Shown here: positions 27,555-35,897 of the stretch, one piece after another
Layout: the number at the start of each line of letters is the position of its first letter
How positions within the stretch are numbered: the stretch's first letter is position 1
The notes under the pieces: generated by a model
What the model saw: the letters and a program-made list of their open reading frames with translations, nothing else
Databases searched by the model: none
What the model was told of the DNA's origin: nothing
Program-made: the position numbers and the translations under genes
Assembly: GCF_000935045.1 (NCBI RefSeq)
Contig: NZ_JYKS01000015.1
Location: 1-64,000 of the forward strand
Origin: Pseudomonas sp. 10-1B
Lineage (GTDB): Bacteria > Pseudomonadota > Gammaproteobacteria > Pseudomonadales > Pseudomonadaceae
Direction of reading: 5' to 3'
Length of the DNA stretch: 64,000 nucleotides

Positions 27555-29066
27555 CTACAGGGATTGCACCATACCTGCTGTCGCGATTGCCTGCGCCGCC
27601 TCGGCCAGGCGCTGGGTAGCTAGCCGGATTTCATCCAGATCCAGCGAGGCAAAGCCCAGGCGCAAGGCATTCTCGACCTGGCCAAACGGCGAAAACTGCC
27701 GGCCACTGCGCACCACCAGGCCCAACTCCAAGGCTTTGCCGACCAATTGGTCCACATCGATCGACTGATCGAACCTCACCCACAGCGCCAGCCCGCCTTC
27801 CGGCACCTGCACGGTCATCTGCTCGCCAAAAGCATCGCGCAGGCAGGCCAGCAAGCTTTCCCGGCGCCGGCGGTACTCCCGGTTAACCCGACGCAAGTGC
27901 TTCTTCAGTTCGCCATCATTGATCAGGTCCGCCAGCATCCGCTGCATCACCGCATCGCCCTGCCCCAGGGTCAGCGCCGCCCTTCGTGCGAGGAGCGCCG
28001 TCACCTCCACCGGTGCCACGATATAGCTGCAACGGAACGTACTGCCCAAGGCCTTGGACAGCGAGCCGATATAGATCACATGCCGCTGCTGTCGGTCGCT
28101 GGCCAGAGGCAGATAAGGGCGCCCGGCAAAGTGGTATTCATGATCGTAGTCTTCCTCGATCACGCAAAAGTCGTGCTGCCGCGCCAGTTCCAGCAGCCGC
28201 TGTCGGCGCCCGGCAGGCAAGCTGACTGTGGTCGGGAACTGGTGATGGGGTGTGATGTACAGCATCCGCACCTCATGCAGCCGGCACAGGGCATCGAGCT
28301 GATCGACCCGGCAGCCCTCATCGTCCAGGTCCACGGTGACCAGCCGAGCACCCAGTTGGCGGAAAATCTCCCAAGCGGGGGGATAGCTCAGGCGCTCGAC
28401 CAGCACGACGTCACCGGGCTTGAGCAACACGCTGGCCACCAGGTACAGCGACATCTGCACACCTTGGGTCAGGCAGATATGTTCGGCGCCAACGCTCAGG
28501 CTGCGATTGTGCCGCAGCATGTCGGCCAGGGCGGCGCGCAGGTAGCGGCTGCTGCATTCGCTACCATGGCGCACGCTGTTACTGGCGAAGCTGCTGCGCA
28601 AGGCATTGCGGTAATAACGGTGCAGAACGGCCTGTGGCAGCAGGCGGTGGTCACAGGCGCCATTGTCGAAGAACAACGCACCTGGCTGCCCCTGCTGCGC
28701 TGCAGCCTGTTCGTTCGCCGTGAAGTAGGCAACGGCCGGTTCTTCTCGCAGTTCCAGGGCAAAGGGCTGCGCGGCATCGGGCTTGGTCAGTGTGCCAGCC
28801 GCCAACTGCTGGCTGACAAAGGTGCCCCGGCGTTGCACGCTTTGCAGCCAGCCTTTGGTTTCGGCTTCCTCGTAGGCGAGGATCACCGTCTTGCGATTGA
28901 CGTTGAGCAGTTGCGCCATTTCTCGCGTGCCGGGCAGCGGTGCGCCGGGACGCAGGCGGCCCTCGGTGATCGCGGCCACCAGCCCCTCGACGATCTGCCT
29001 GTACGACGCCTGCGCCTGAGCCCCGTCGAGCTTGAGCAGCGGCTGCCATTTGCGAAGCTGGACCAT
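27555..29066 (-). CDS. MocR-type regulator (GntR HTH plus aminotransferase-like domain)
   Basis: Regulator of 503 aa with a GntR winged helix (about residues 15-85, EGRLRPGAPLPGTREMAQLL) joined to a fold type I aminotransferase-like domain (about 130-490). The PLP lysine is in YIGSLSKALGSTFR, and YITPHHQFPTTV is the usual PLP-site segment. MocR proteins normally control a divergent neighbour, here the reductase-peptidase fusion whose ATG is 78 bases away. The effector would be a vitamin B6 compound or an amino acid Schiff base, by family. Confidence 0.93.
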   Translation of the reverse strand: MVQLRKWQPLLKLDGAQAQASYRQIVEGLVAAITEGRLRPGAPLPGTREMAQLLNVNRKTVILAYEEAETKGWLQSVQRRGTFVSQQLAAGTLTKPDAAQPFALELREEPAVAYFTANEQAAAQQGQPGALFFDNGACDHRLLPQAVLHRYYRNALRSSFASNSVRHGSECSSRYLRAALADMLRHNRSLSVGAEHICLTQGVQMSLYLVASVLLKPGDVVLVERLSYPPAWEIFRQLGARLVTVDLDDEGCRVDQLDALCRLHEVRMLYITPHHQFPTTVSLPAGRRQRLLELARQHDFCVIEEDYDHEYHFAGRPYLPLASDRQQRHVIYIGSLSKALGSTFRCSYIVAPVEVTALLARRAALTLGQGDAVMQRMLADLINDGELKKHLRRVNREYRRRRESLLACLRDAFGEQMTVQVPEGGLALWVRFDQSIDVDQLVGKALELGLVVRSGRQFSPFGQVENALRLGFASLDLDEIRLATQRLAEAAQAIATAGMVQSL

Positions 29067-29082
29067 GTGAATTACTCGAAAC

Positions 29083-29127
29083 TGGAGGTTCTACTGGTCC
29101 TGGACTATAGCAACAATCAAACCTCCA
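29083..29127. promoter_or_regulatory. Candidate MocR operator in the divergent promoter
   Basis: Inverted repeat TGGAGGTT (29083-29090) and AACCTCCA (29120-29127), centred at 29105 between the two divergent genes. A TATAG element at 29105-29109 lies inside it. Placement between both start codons fits an operator that controls both promoters. Other half-sites were not resolved. Confidence 0.5.
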
Positions 29128-29144
29128 TTTGCCCCGAGGTGTTC

Positions 29145-30833
29145 ATGCACAGCCACCACGTCATTGAATTGTCGCCCTCGGGCAAAACCTTCGAAGCCAC
29201 GCAAGAACTGCTGCTCGATGCCATGCTCGCCAGCGGCCTGCCGGTGCCCTTCTCCTGTCGCCGCGGCGCCTGCGGATCATGCAAGGTCAGGGTGGTGTCG
29301 GGGCAATATCGGGACAAGCAGCGGGCTGCAGACACGCCCGCGCCCTCCTATCCCCTGGCCGCCGACGAGATGCTGCTGTGCCAGAGCCATGCCTGCAGCG
29401 ACATGCGCCTGGAGATTCCCGGCTGGTCGCTGGACGCTCCAGCGCTGAAAACCAGCGCGCAAGTGGTCAGCAAACGCGCCCTGAGCACCGATATCATCGA
29501 GCTGGTGCTGCTGCCCGCGCAGCCGCTCGAAGTACGGGCGGGCCAGTACGTACGCTTTCGCCTGAACAACGGCGACAGTCGCTGTTTCTCCATCGCCAAT
29601 CTGCCCGCCCAGGACCAGGGGCAATTGGTTTTTCATATCCGCAGGGTCAGCGGCGGCCTGTTTACCGAACACCTGCTGCCAATGTTGCAAACCGGCGATG
29701 CACTGCAGCTCGAAGGGCCGGTGGGCGCCTGCACCTGGCAACACGATGACCAACGCCCCTTGGTGCTGTTCGCCACCGGCACAGGTTACGCCGGCATCAA
29801 ACCCTTGCTACTGACGGCCCTGGCCCGCGCTGCAGAGGTGACGCTGTACTGGGGCGGTTCCTCAGCGGCGGACTTCTATGATCGGGAGTTTCTCGACCAG
29901 GCCAGCCATGCACATCCGCACTTTCGCTGGCACCCGATATTCTCGCCCCAGGCGCGCGTGCAGCAAGTGGCACTGACCCAGGCGCATCGCTGGGCAGATA
30001 CCCAGGTCTATGCCTGCGGCAATGCCGCGATGATCAGCCAGGCTCGTGAACAGTGCCTTGCTGCAGGCGTGCAAGCCCACCGTTTCGTCGCGGAGGCTTT
30101 CGTAGCCAGCGGTGCTGTGGCAGCCGAAGCTGGGTTACCCAGCGCATTACACCCGGAGCTGGAAAAAGTCGGCCCACGCTACTCGCTGGACGGCATGCTC
30201 GCTGCCCGTGAACAATCGGTACGGGCCGTGGCCGCGATCGCCAGCCAACTGCAGGTCGGCATGACCACTGCCCAGGCACTGGAGATGGCTGCGCAAACCT
30301 TGCAGGCGATGGGCGCGTCACACACCTGGCACCCGACCTACATCCGCTTTGGCGACGACACCGTGTGCACGCCTCGCCAAGGTATTGATTTGCAACGTGT
30401 ATTACGTACCACGGACATCGTTGTGGTCGATGTCGGCCCGGTATGGGATGGCTATGAAGGCGACTACGGCGACACCTTCGTGTTTGGCGAGCACCCTCTG
30501 CATCAGGCCTGCGTCAAGGCACTGCATGAAGTGTTCGACGAGACTCGCCAGGCCTGGGGCCGCGGGCTGAGCGGACGCGAACTGTATGACGTAGCCGAAC
30601 GCAGCGCCCAGGCGAAAGGCTGGCAGCTGGAGCGCAACCTGGCAGGGCATCGCATCGCCGACTTCCCCCATGTTCTGTATGGGCAGGACAAACTGGCCGA
30701 AGTGGAAATCGTACCGAGCGAGGTAGTCTGGGTGCTGGAGATACAGTTGTGCCACCCCACCGAGCCAGTTGGGGCGTTTTTCGAAGACATCCTGATCGCT
30801 GAAGCCAAGCCGATTGCGACCGCGGCGGCGTGA
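29145..30833 (+). CDS. Fusion: [2Fe-2S] ferredoxin / FAD-NAD reductase / M24 metallopeptidase-like
   Basis: One frame of 562 aa joins two proteins that are usually separate. Residues 1-95 are a plant-type [2Fe-2S] ferredoxin with Cys38, Cys43, Cys46 and Cys79. Residues about 100-320 are a ferredoxin-NADP reductase-like module: FAD motif RCFSI at 146-150, nucleotide motif GTGYAGIKP at 212-220, and CGN at 291-293. Residues about 335-560 are an M24 (creatinase/aminopeptidase P/MetAP) domain with all five metal ligands in place: Asp429, Asp440, His502, Glu532 and Glu547. Start is supported by GAGGT. Divergent from a MocR regulator. A redox-coupled hydrolase or demethylating system is possible; the substrate is unknown. 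Confidence 0.85.
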   Translation: MHSHHVIELSPSGKTFEATQELLLDAMLASGLPVPFSCRRGACGSCKVRVVSGQYRDKQRAADTPAPSYPLAADEMLLCQSHACSDMRLEIPGWSLDAPALKTSAQVVSKRALSTDIIELVLLPAQPLEVRAGQYVRFRLNNGDSRCFSIANLPAQDQGQLVFHIRRVSGGLFTEHLLPMLQTGDALQLEGPVGACTWQHDDQRPLVLFATGTGYAGIKPLLLTALARAAEVTLYWGGSSAADFYDREFLDQASHAHPHFRWHPIFSPQARVQQVALTQAHRWADTQVYACGNAAMISQAREQCLAAGVQAHRFVAEAFVASGAVAAEAGLPSALHPELEKVGPRYSLDGMLAAREQSVRAVAAIASQLQVGMTTAQALEMAAQTLQAMGASHTWHPTYIRFGDDTVCTPRQGIDLQRVLRTTDIVVVDVGPVWDGYEGDYGDTFVFGEHPLHQACVKALHEVFDETRQAWGRGLSGRELYDVAERSAQAKGWQLERNLAGHRIADFPHVLYGQDKLAEVEIVPSEVVWVLEIQLCHPTEPVGAFFEDILIAEAKPIATAAA

Positions 30834-30954
30834 TCCGCGGTCCATGTAGGCGCCACTGTCTCGAGGCTTTTTCAGCGCCCCTCTCGTTGCCGCCCGCATT
30901 TCTCGGTATGGTGTTGTCAAAGAAGGATGTTTTACCCGCACAGGAAAGACTTAG

Positions 30955-32328
30955 ATGCCTCAACGCCATGTCATCAATGCATCCGTCAGCCCCAAAGGCA
31001 GCCTGGAGACGCTGTCACAACGTGAAGTGCAGCAACTGAGTGAAGTCGGTACCGGTAGCCTGTACACCCTGTTCCGCCAGTGCGCCCTGGCCATCCTCAA
31101 CACCGGCGCCCATGTCGACAATGCCAAGACCATCCTCGAGGCCTACCAGGACTTCGAGGTGCGCATCCACCAACAAGACCGCGGCGTGCGCCTGGAGCTG
31201 CTGAATGCCCCCGCCGACGCCTTCGTCGATGGCGAGATGATCGCCAGCACCCGTGAAATGCTGTTCAGCGCCCTGCGCGACATCGTCTACACCGAAAGCG
31301 AGCTGGCCAGCCAGCGCATCGACCTGGAAAGCTCCCAGGGCATCACCGACTATGTTTTCCACCTGCTGCGCAACGCCCGCACCCTGCGCCCGGGCGTGGA
31401 GCCGAAGATGGTGGTGTGCTGGGGCGGCCACTCGATCAGCACCGAGGAATACCAGTACACCAAGAAGGTTGGTCACGAGCTGGGCCTGCGCAAGCTGGAC
31501 GTCTGCACCGGCTGCGGCCCGGGCGTGATGAAGGGCCCGATGAAGGGCGCCACCATCGCCCATGCCAAGCAGCGCATGCATGGCAGCCGCTACCTGGGCC
31601 TGACCGAGCCGGGCATCATCGCCGCCGAAGCGCCCAACCCGATCGTCAACGAGCTGGTGATCCTGCCGGACATCGAGAAGCGCCTGGAAGCCTTCGTGCG
31701 TGTCGGCCACGGCATCATCATCTTCCCCGGGGGGGCCGGTACGGCCGAGGAGTTCCTCTACCTGCTGGGCATCCTCATGCACCCGGACAACCAGGACCTG
31801 CCGTTCCCGGTGGTGCTCACCGGCCCGCGCAGTGCCGAGCCCTACCTGCAACAGTTGCACGCCTTTGTCGGTGCCACCCTGGGTGAGGCGGCGCACCGCT
31901 TGTACGAAATCATCATCGACGACCCGGCGGAAGTCGCCCGGCACATGGTCGAAGGGCTCAAGGCGGTCAAGCAGTTCCGCCGCGAGCGCAACGATGCCTT
32001 CCACTTCAACTGGCTGCTGAAGATCGAGGAGAGCTTCCAGCGCCCATTCGACCCAACGCACCAGGCCATGGCCGACCTGGACCTACGCCGCGACCTGCCG
32101 GCCCATGAACTGGCCGCCAACCTGCGCCGGGCGTTTTCCGGCATTGTCGCGGGCAACGTCAAGGACAAGGGCATCCGCCTGATCGAAGAGCACGGGCCAT
32201 ATCAGATCCGTGGCGACAGTGCCGTGCTGGACCCGCTGGGCCGGCTGTTGCAGGCGTTCGTCGACCAGCACCGGATGAAATTGCCCGGCGGCGCGGCATA
32301 TGTACCGTGCTACCAGGTGACGACCTGA
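30955..32328 (+). CDS. ppnN: PpnN nucleotide 5'-monophosphate nucleosidase
   Basis: Enzyme of 457 aa that hydrolyses purine and pyrimidine nucleoside monophosphates to base and ribose 5-phosphate, in nucleotide salvage; in E. coli it responds to (p)ppGpp. The LOG-family signature PGGAGTAEE is at about 258-266 and the preceding GCGPGVMKGPMKGA loop is intact. N- and C-terminal PpnN-specific extensions are present, so it is a full-length member and not a short LOG protein. AGGAAAG lies upstream of the ATG. It follows the fusion gene by 121 bases and is probably transcribed separately. Confidence 0.93.
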   Translation: MPQRHVINASVSPKGSLETLSQREVQQLSEVGTGSLYTLFRQCALAILNTGAHVDNAKTILEAYQDFEVRIHQQDRGVRLELLNAPADAFVDGEMIASTREMLFSALRDIVYTESELASQRIDLESSQGITDYVFHLLRNARTLRPGVEPKMVVCWGGHSISTEEYQYTKKVGHELGLRKLDVCTGCGPGVMKGPMKGATIAHAKQRMHGSRYLGLTEPGIIAAEAPNPIVNELVILPDIEKRLEAFVRVGHGIIIFPGGAGTAEEFLYLLGILMHPDNQDLPFPVVLTGPRSAEPYLQQLHAFVGATLGEAAHRLYEIIIDDPAEVARHMVEGLKAVKQFRRERNDAFHFNWLLKIEESFQRPFDPTHQAMADLDLRRDLPAHELAANLRRAFSGIVAGNVKDKGIRLIEEHGPYQIRGDSAVLDPLGRLLQAFVDQHRMKLPGGAAYVPCYQVTT

Positions 32329-32334
32329 TAGCTT

Positions 32335-32382
32335 TTGATCTTGATCTTGATCTTGATCTTGATCTTGATCTTGATCTTGATC
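32335..32382. repeat. Tandem hexanucleotide repeat (TTGATC)x8
   Basis: Eight perfect copies of TTGATC begin 6 bases after the ppnN stop codon. The unit contains the Dam site GATC, giving eight GATC sites in 48 bases. It directly adjoins the large inverted repeat. Confidence 0.95.
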
Positions 32383-32385
32383 TTC

Positions 32386-32966
32386 GCGACTTCAGGAGGC
32401 CGAACGCAGGCCTTGCGGAGGGAGGTGACGGGCATGGATGCCCGTCAAGCGCTGAGGCCCCATGGATGGGGCCTGCAGCGCGTACTCCCGGGAGCAAGGC
32501 CGGAGTGAGGGAACCCCGGAGCGCAGCGCAGGGGCCGGATGATGGGAGCAGCGTTTTTTGGTTACTTTTTGTCGCGTTTGACAAAAAGTGACTCGCCGTA
32601 AGGCGAAAAGGTGAGTTAGCGTCGCCATCGCAAATGGACTATGCGCGAGATCGAAACCAGCACTTTGCCGCCTTTCGCCTTTCGCCTTCAGACATGGGCA
32701 TCAACAACGAGGTCAACATTCATTGGCGATGGTGGCGCCAAGTCACCTTTCCGCCCTTCCGGCGGGTTACTTTGGTCTTGGCCAAAGTAACCAAAGCCGC
32801 CCGCTCCCATCATCCGGCCCCTACGCTGCGCTCCGGGGTCCCCTCGCTACGGGCATGCTCCCGGGAGTACGCGCTGCAGGCCCCATCCATGGGGCCTCAG
32901 CGCTTGACGGGCATCCATGCCCGTCACCTCCCTCCGCATGCCCTCCGCTCGGCCTCCTGAAGTCGC
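32386..32966. repeat. Large imperfect inverted repeat, arms about 225 bp
   Basis: The left arm (32386-32614) and right arm (32742-32966) are reverse complements with scattered differences, around a 127-bp centre. Both begin at their outer ends with GCGACTTCAGGAGGCCGA and contain GACGGGCATGGATGCCCGTC and CCCATGGATGGGGCCTGCAG. The inner ends hold further hairpins (GTTACTTTTTGTCGCG with TTTGACAAAAAGT; GGTTACTTTGG with CCAAAGTAACC). Similar long repeats are, as I recall, common in this genus. Confidence 0.9.
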
Positions 32967-33043
32967 AATCTGCAGCGCCTGAACTATCGCGCGCTTAGAA
33001 GCAAAAGCCGAAGCAAGAGCACGGGCACGGGCACGACAGAAAA

Positions 33044-33748
33044 CTACGCACCTTCAGGCAATAGACTGCGATCGAACATGAACACTCGCTCGCCCTGAGG
33101 GGTGTACTGATACAACTGCTGTGGCCTACCCAGCTTAGGCTGGTTCTTTTCTCCGGTGTCCCTCACCCACCCCAGCTCACGCAAGCGTTCCAGCCGTTTG
33201 CGCACCGACGTGCTGTTCACCCCCTGTCCCAGGCACGCCTGTAGCGCCCCGAGCGCATCCAGCACGGTGAATTTCTCCGCCAACAGGTACAGCGGCAGAC
33301 TGCTGTATACCGTCTTTGCCGCCAGCCGCTCACGGGCGCGCTCCACCAGCAGGTTATGGTCGAACGGCAACAGCACCTTGCGCCCCAGCACGCTGTCCAA
33401 GTCGAAAAACGCCAACTGTTCGTCCTCCACCGCCTGTCCTGGCCCGAGCAAGGCCATGTAGTAAGTACTGAGCGACCAACCGCGCGGGTCGCGGAAGGCG
33501 TTGCCCTCGGTGCCCACCTGCTCCATGTAGCGAGGGACAATCTGCGCTTTCTCGCGCAAGGCGCGCTCGGCAGCACCTTCCAGGCTGGTATCGGGGATGC
33601 GGCCATTGACGATCACGCCGGGCAAAGCCCACTGGCCGACATGCGGCTCACGCTCACGGCGGTGCAACAACACCTGAAGATGCTGGGCATCAGGGGCCAG
33701 GCGCAGGGCGACGATATCGACACTGGCCAGGACTTCGACTGTACTCAC
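33044..33748 (-). CDS. nrtR: NrtR-type Nudix-related transcriptional regulator of NAD metabolism
   Basis: Regulator of 234 aa. The first 150 residues have a Nudix fold (VALRLAPDAQHLQVLLHRRE, QWALPGVIVNG), but the Nudix box is degenerate: RALREKA stands where REUxEE is needed, so it should sense rather than hydrolyse its ligand. The last 80 residues are a winged helix (NSTSVRKRLERLRELGWVRD). NrtR proteins repress NAD salvage genes and release DNA on binding ADP-ribose. It is divergent from pncA-pncB, which supports the call. Confidence 0.9.
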   Translation of the reverse strand: MSTVEVLASVDIVALRLAPDAQHLQVLLHRREREPHVGQWALPGVIVNGRIPDTSLEGAAERALREKAQIVPRYMEQVGTEGNAFRDPRGWSLSTYYMALLGPGQAVEDEQLAFFDLDSVLGRKVLLPFDHNLLVERARERLAAKTVYSSLPLYLLAEKFTVLDALGALQACLGQGVNSTSVRKRLERLRELGWVRDTGEKNQPKLGRPQQLYQYTPQGERVFMFDRSLLPEGA

Positions 33749-33829
33749 CGGGCAACTCCTTTTTCAGTCAGCCAATAATCCACCAGAGCATCTAAGTAAG
33801 GCAACCACTAATCCAGCATCAAATGACAC

Positions 33830-33860
33830 TTGACACACTTAATTTACCAAGTGAATTATA
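33830..33860 (+). promoter_or_regulatory. pncA promoter region with candidate NrtR operator
   Basis: TTGACA at 33830-33835 could be a -35 element, followed by the inverted repeat CACTT-N8-AAGTG (33836-33853) and a TATATAG stretch at 33857. The spacing between TTGACA and TATATA is longer than ideal, so the exact -10 is uncertain. The repeat is well placed for repression. Confidence 0.45.
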
Positions 33861-33886
33861 TAGTCATTCCAGCAAGGAGAACCGCC

Positions 33887-34537
33887 ATGAAGATCGCCAG
33901 TTTCGATGTCGACGCGCAGAACGGCTTCACCAATAACGCTCCGCAAGAGCTGCCCGTCCCCGAAGGCGACGAAATCGCGGTTGACCTGAATACCATGGCT
34001 CTACGCGCAGACTTGCGCCTGGGCAGCAAGGACGCCCACCCGGCCAACGCCGCCTGGGTAGTTGCCGACCCCGCGCACATGCTGCAACCCCTGCAACTGG
34101 CCAACGCCGACCTGACCTGGGTCAGCCACTGCGTCCCCGGCACCCCGGGCTTCGAGCTGCTACCCGGCCTACCCGCCCCGATCGACTACGACTATTTCGT
34201 CTGGAAAGGCGTCGAACCCGACCTGCACCCCTACGGCGCCTGTTACCACGACCTGGCCGAGCGGCGCTCCACCGGCGTGATCGAGTACCTCAAGGTGCAG
34301 CAGGTAGACACAGTGATCGTCGGCGGCCTGGCCCTGGACTACTGCGTCAAGACCACCGCCCGCCAATTGCGCCAGGCTGGTTTCCAGGTGCTGCTGTACC
34401 TGCCGGCCTGCCGCGCCCTCACTCAGGCAGGCGCCATCGAGGCGTGTGGTGCCTTGGCCGCCGAGGGCGTGATCCTCTGCGGCGACGAGGCCGCGCTTGA
34501 CCACCAGCTTGCCTTGATCAAGGAAGACCGCCCATGA
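33887..34537 (+). CDS. pncA: Nicotinamidase / isochorismatase-family amidase
   Basis: Enzyme of 216 aa that converts nicotinamide to nicotinate in NAD salvage. The catalytic Asp is in FDVDAQNGF near residue 8-10, and the nucleophile Cys is in [13 protein letters not shown]. Metal-site residues include the Asp and His of the segment SKDAHP. Start at 33887 has AAGGAG upstream; the longer frame to 33830 has none. The ATG of pncB overlaps its stop (ATGA), so the two are translationally coupled. Confidence 0.93.
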   Translation: MKIASFDVDAQNGFTNNAPQELPVPEGDEIAVDLNTMALRADLRLGSKDAHPANAAWVVADPAHMLQPLQLANADLTWVSHCVPGTPGFELLPGLPAPIDYDYFVWKGVEPDLHPYGACYHDLAERRSTGVIEYLKVQQVDTVIVGGLALDYCVKTTARQLRQAGFQVLLYLPACRALTQAGAIEACGALAAEGVILCGDEAALDHQLALIKEDRP

Positions 34538-35733
34538 ACGACAGCGTTTTCGGCCCACGCATCATCCAGAACCTGCTGGATACAGACTTCTACAAGATCA
34601 CCATGATGCAGGCGGTGCTGCACAACTATCCCAACGCCGAAGTGGAATGGGAGTTTCGTTGCCGTAACGGCGAGAACCTCGCGCCCTACCTGGCGGAAAT
34701 CCGTTACCAGATCGAGCAACTGGCCGACATCAGCGTCACCCACGACCAGTTGGCCTACCTGGAAAAGATCCCGTTCATCAAGCCGGACTTCATCCGCTTT
34801 CTCAGCCTGTTCCGCTTCAATCTGCGCTATGTGCAGGTAGGCCTGGACGATGCCGGGCAACTGGCAATCCGCGTGCACGGGCCATGGTTGCACGTGATCC
34901 TCTACGAAATCCCGCTGCTGGCGATCATCAGTGAGGTGCGCAACCGCTACCGCTACCGCGAGGTGGTGATCGAGCAGGTCGGCGAACGCCTGTACCAGAA
35001 GCTCGACTGGCTGAAGGCCGAGGCCAGTGCCGATGAGTTGGCCGGCTTTCAGCTGGCGGACTTTGGTACGCGGCGGCGCTTCTCCTATCGAGTTCAGGAA
35101 GAGGTTGTGCACATACTCAAGCACGACTTCCCGGGGCGCTTCGTCGGCACCAGCAATGTGCACCTGGCCCGCGAATACCAACTCAAGCCACTCGGCACCA
35201 TGGCCCACGAATGGTTCATGGCCCACCAGCAGCTCGGCCCACGTCTGGTCGATAGCCAAGCCGCCGCGCTGGAATGCTGGGTGCGGGAGTATCGGGGGCT
35301 GCTGGGCATAGCCCTGACCGACTGCATCACCATGGACGCGTTTCTGGGCGATTTCGACTTGTACTTTGCCAAGCTGTTCGATGGCCTGCGGCACGACTCG
35401 GGCGACCCGCTGGCCTGGGCGGAAAAGGCTATCGCCCACTACGAGCGGCTGGGGCTCGACCCGAAAAGCAAGACCCTGATCTTTTCCGACGGGCTGGACG
35501 TCGCCAAGGCGCTGGGGCTGTACCGGGCGTTGCATGAGCGGATCAATGTGAGCTTTGGCATTGGTACCCGGCTGACCTGCGATATCCCAGGGGTGGAGCC
35601 GATGAACATCGTGATCAAGATGACCGCGTGCAATGGGGCGCCAGTGGCGAAGATCTCCGATAGCCCAGGCAAGACGCAATGCCGGGATGAGAACTTCGTT
35701 GCTTACCTGAAGCATGTCTTTCAGTTGAATTGA
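34534..35733 (+). CDS. pncB: Nicotinate phosphoribosyltransferase
   Basis: Enzyme of 399 aa that makes nicotinate mononucleotide from nicotinate and PRPP with ATP, the second step of the Preiss-Handler salvage route. The regulatory phospho-His region is seen as [13 protein letters not shown], and the PRPP-site portion as [11 protein letters not shown] and [10 protein letters not shown]. Length matches the bacterial type I enzyme. It overlaps pncA by 4 bases and is followed by REP sequences. Confidence 0.95.
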   Translation: MNDSVFGPRIIQNLLDTDFYKITMMQAVLHNYPNAEVEWEFRCRNGENLAPYLAEIRYQIEQLADISVTHDQLAYLEKIPFIKPDFIRFLSLFRFNLRYVQVGLDDAGQLAIRVHGPWLHVILYEIPLLAIISEVRNRYRYREVVIEQVGERLYQKLDWLKAEASADELAGFQLADFGTRRRFSYRVQEEVVHILKHDFPGRFVGTSNVHLAREYQLKPLGTMAHEWFMAHQQLGPRLVDSQAAALECWVREYRGLLGIALTDCITMDAFLGDFDLYFAKLFDGLRHDSGDPLAWAEKAIAHYERLGLDPKSKTLIFSDGLDVAKALGLYRALHERINVSFGIGTRLTCDIPGVEPMNIVIKMTACNGAPVAKISDSPGKTQCRDENFVAYLKHVFQLN

Positions 35734-35747
35734 TGTTGCCTGTACTG

Positions 35748-35890
35748 GCCCCTTCGCGGGTAAACCCGCTCCCACAGAGATATCATTGCCCTTGAAACCT
35801 GTACACATTCACCCAGCTCTTGCAGGCCAACACACAATGCCCTTGAACCTGTGCTGTACCTGTGGGAGCGGGTTCACCCGCGAAGGCGCC
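35748..35890. repeat. Two REP units around a tandem duplication
   Basis: The first unit (GGCCCCTTCGCGGGTAAACC, 35748) and the second, inverted (TGTGGGAGCGGGTTCACCCG, 35861) flank a segment that is duplicated: 35785-35836 and 35836-35927 share both ends, the second with 41 extra bases that are the REP unit. Confidence 0.85.
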
Positions 35891-35897
35891 AGTACAT

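Larger units (their letters stand above)
32329..33043. other. 715-bp gap filled by repeats
   Basis: Between ppnN and nrtR there is no supported gene. The space holds a hexanucleotide tandem repeat and a large inverted repeat, listed separately. Open frames seen across it are products of the repeat, one in each arm, with near-identical sequences. Confidence 0.75.

Noticed and set aside
27747..29144. Upstream 466 codons of the frame that ends with the reductase-M24 fusion
   Set aside because: This part is antisense to the MocR gene. The ATG at 29145 with GAGGT upstream is the natural start, and the ferredoxin domain begins there.
32392..32960. Small open frames in the large inverted repeat, one per arm, with near-identical products
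   Set aside because: They arise from the repeat itself, lack ribosome sites and start inside palindromic DNA. They are unlikely to be genes.
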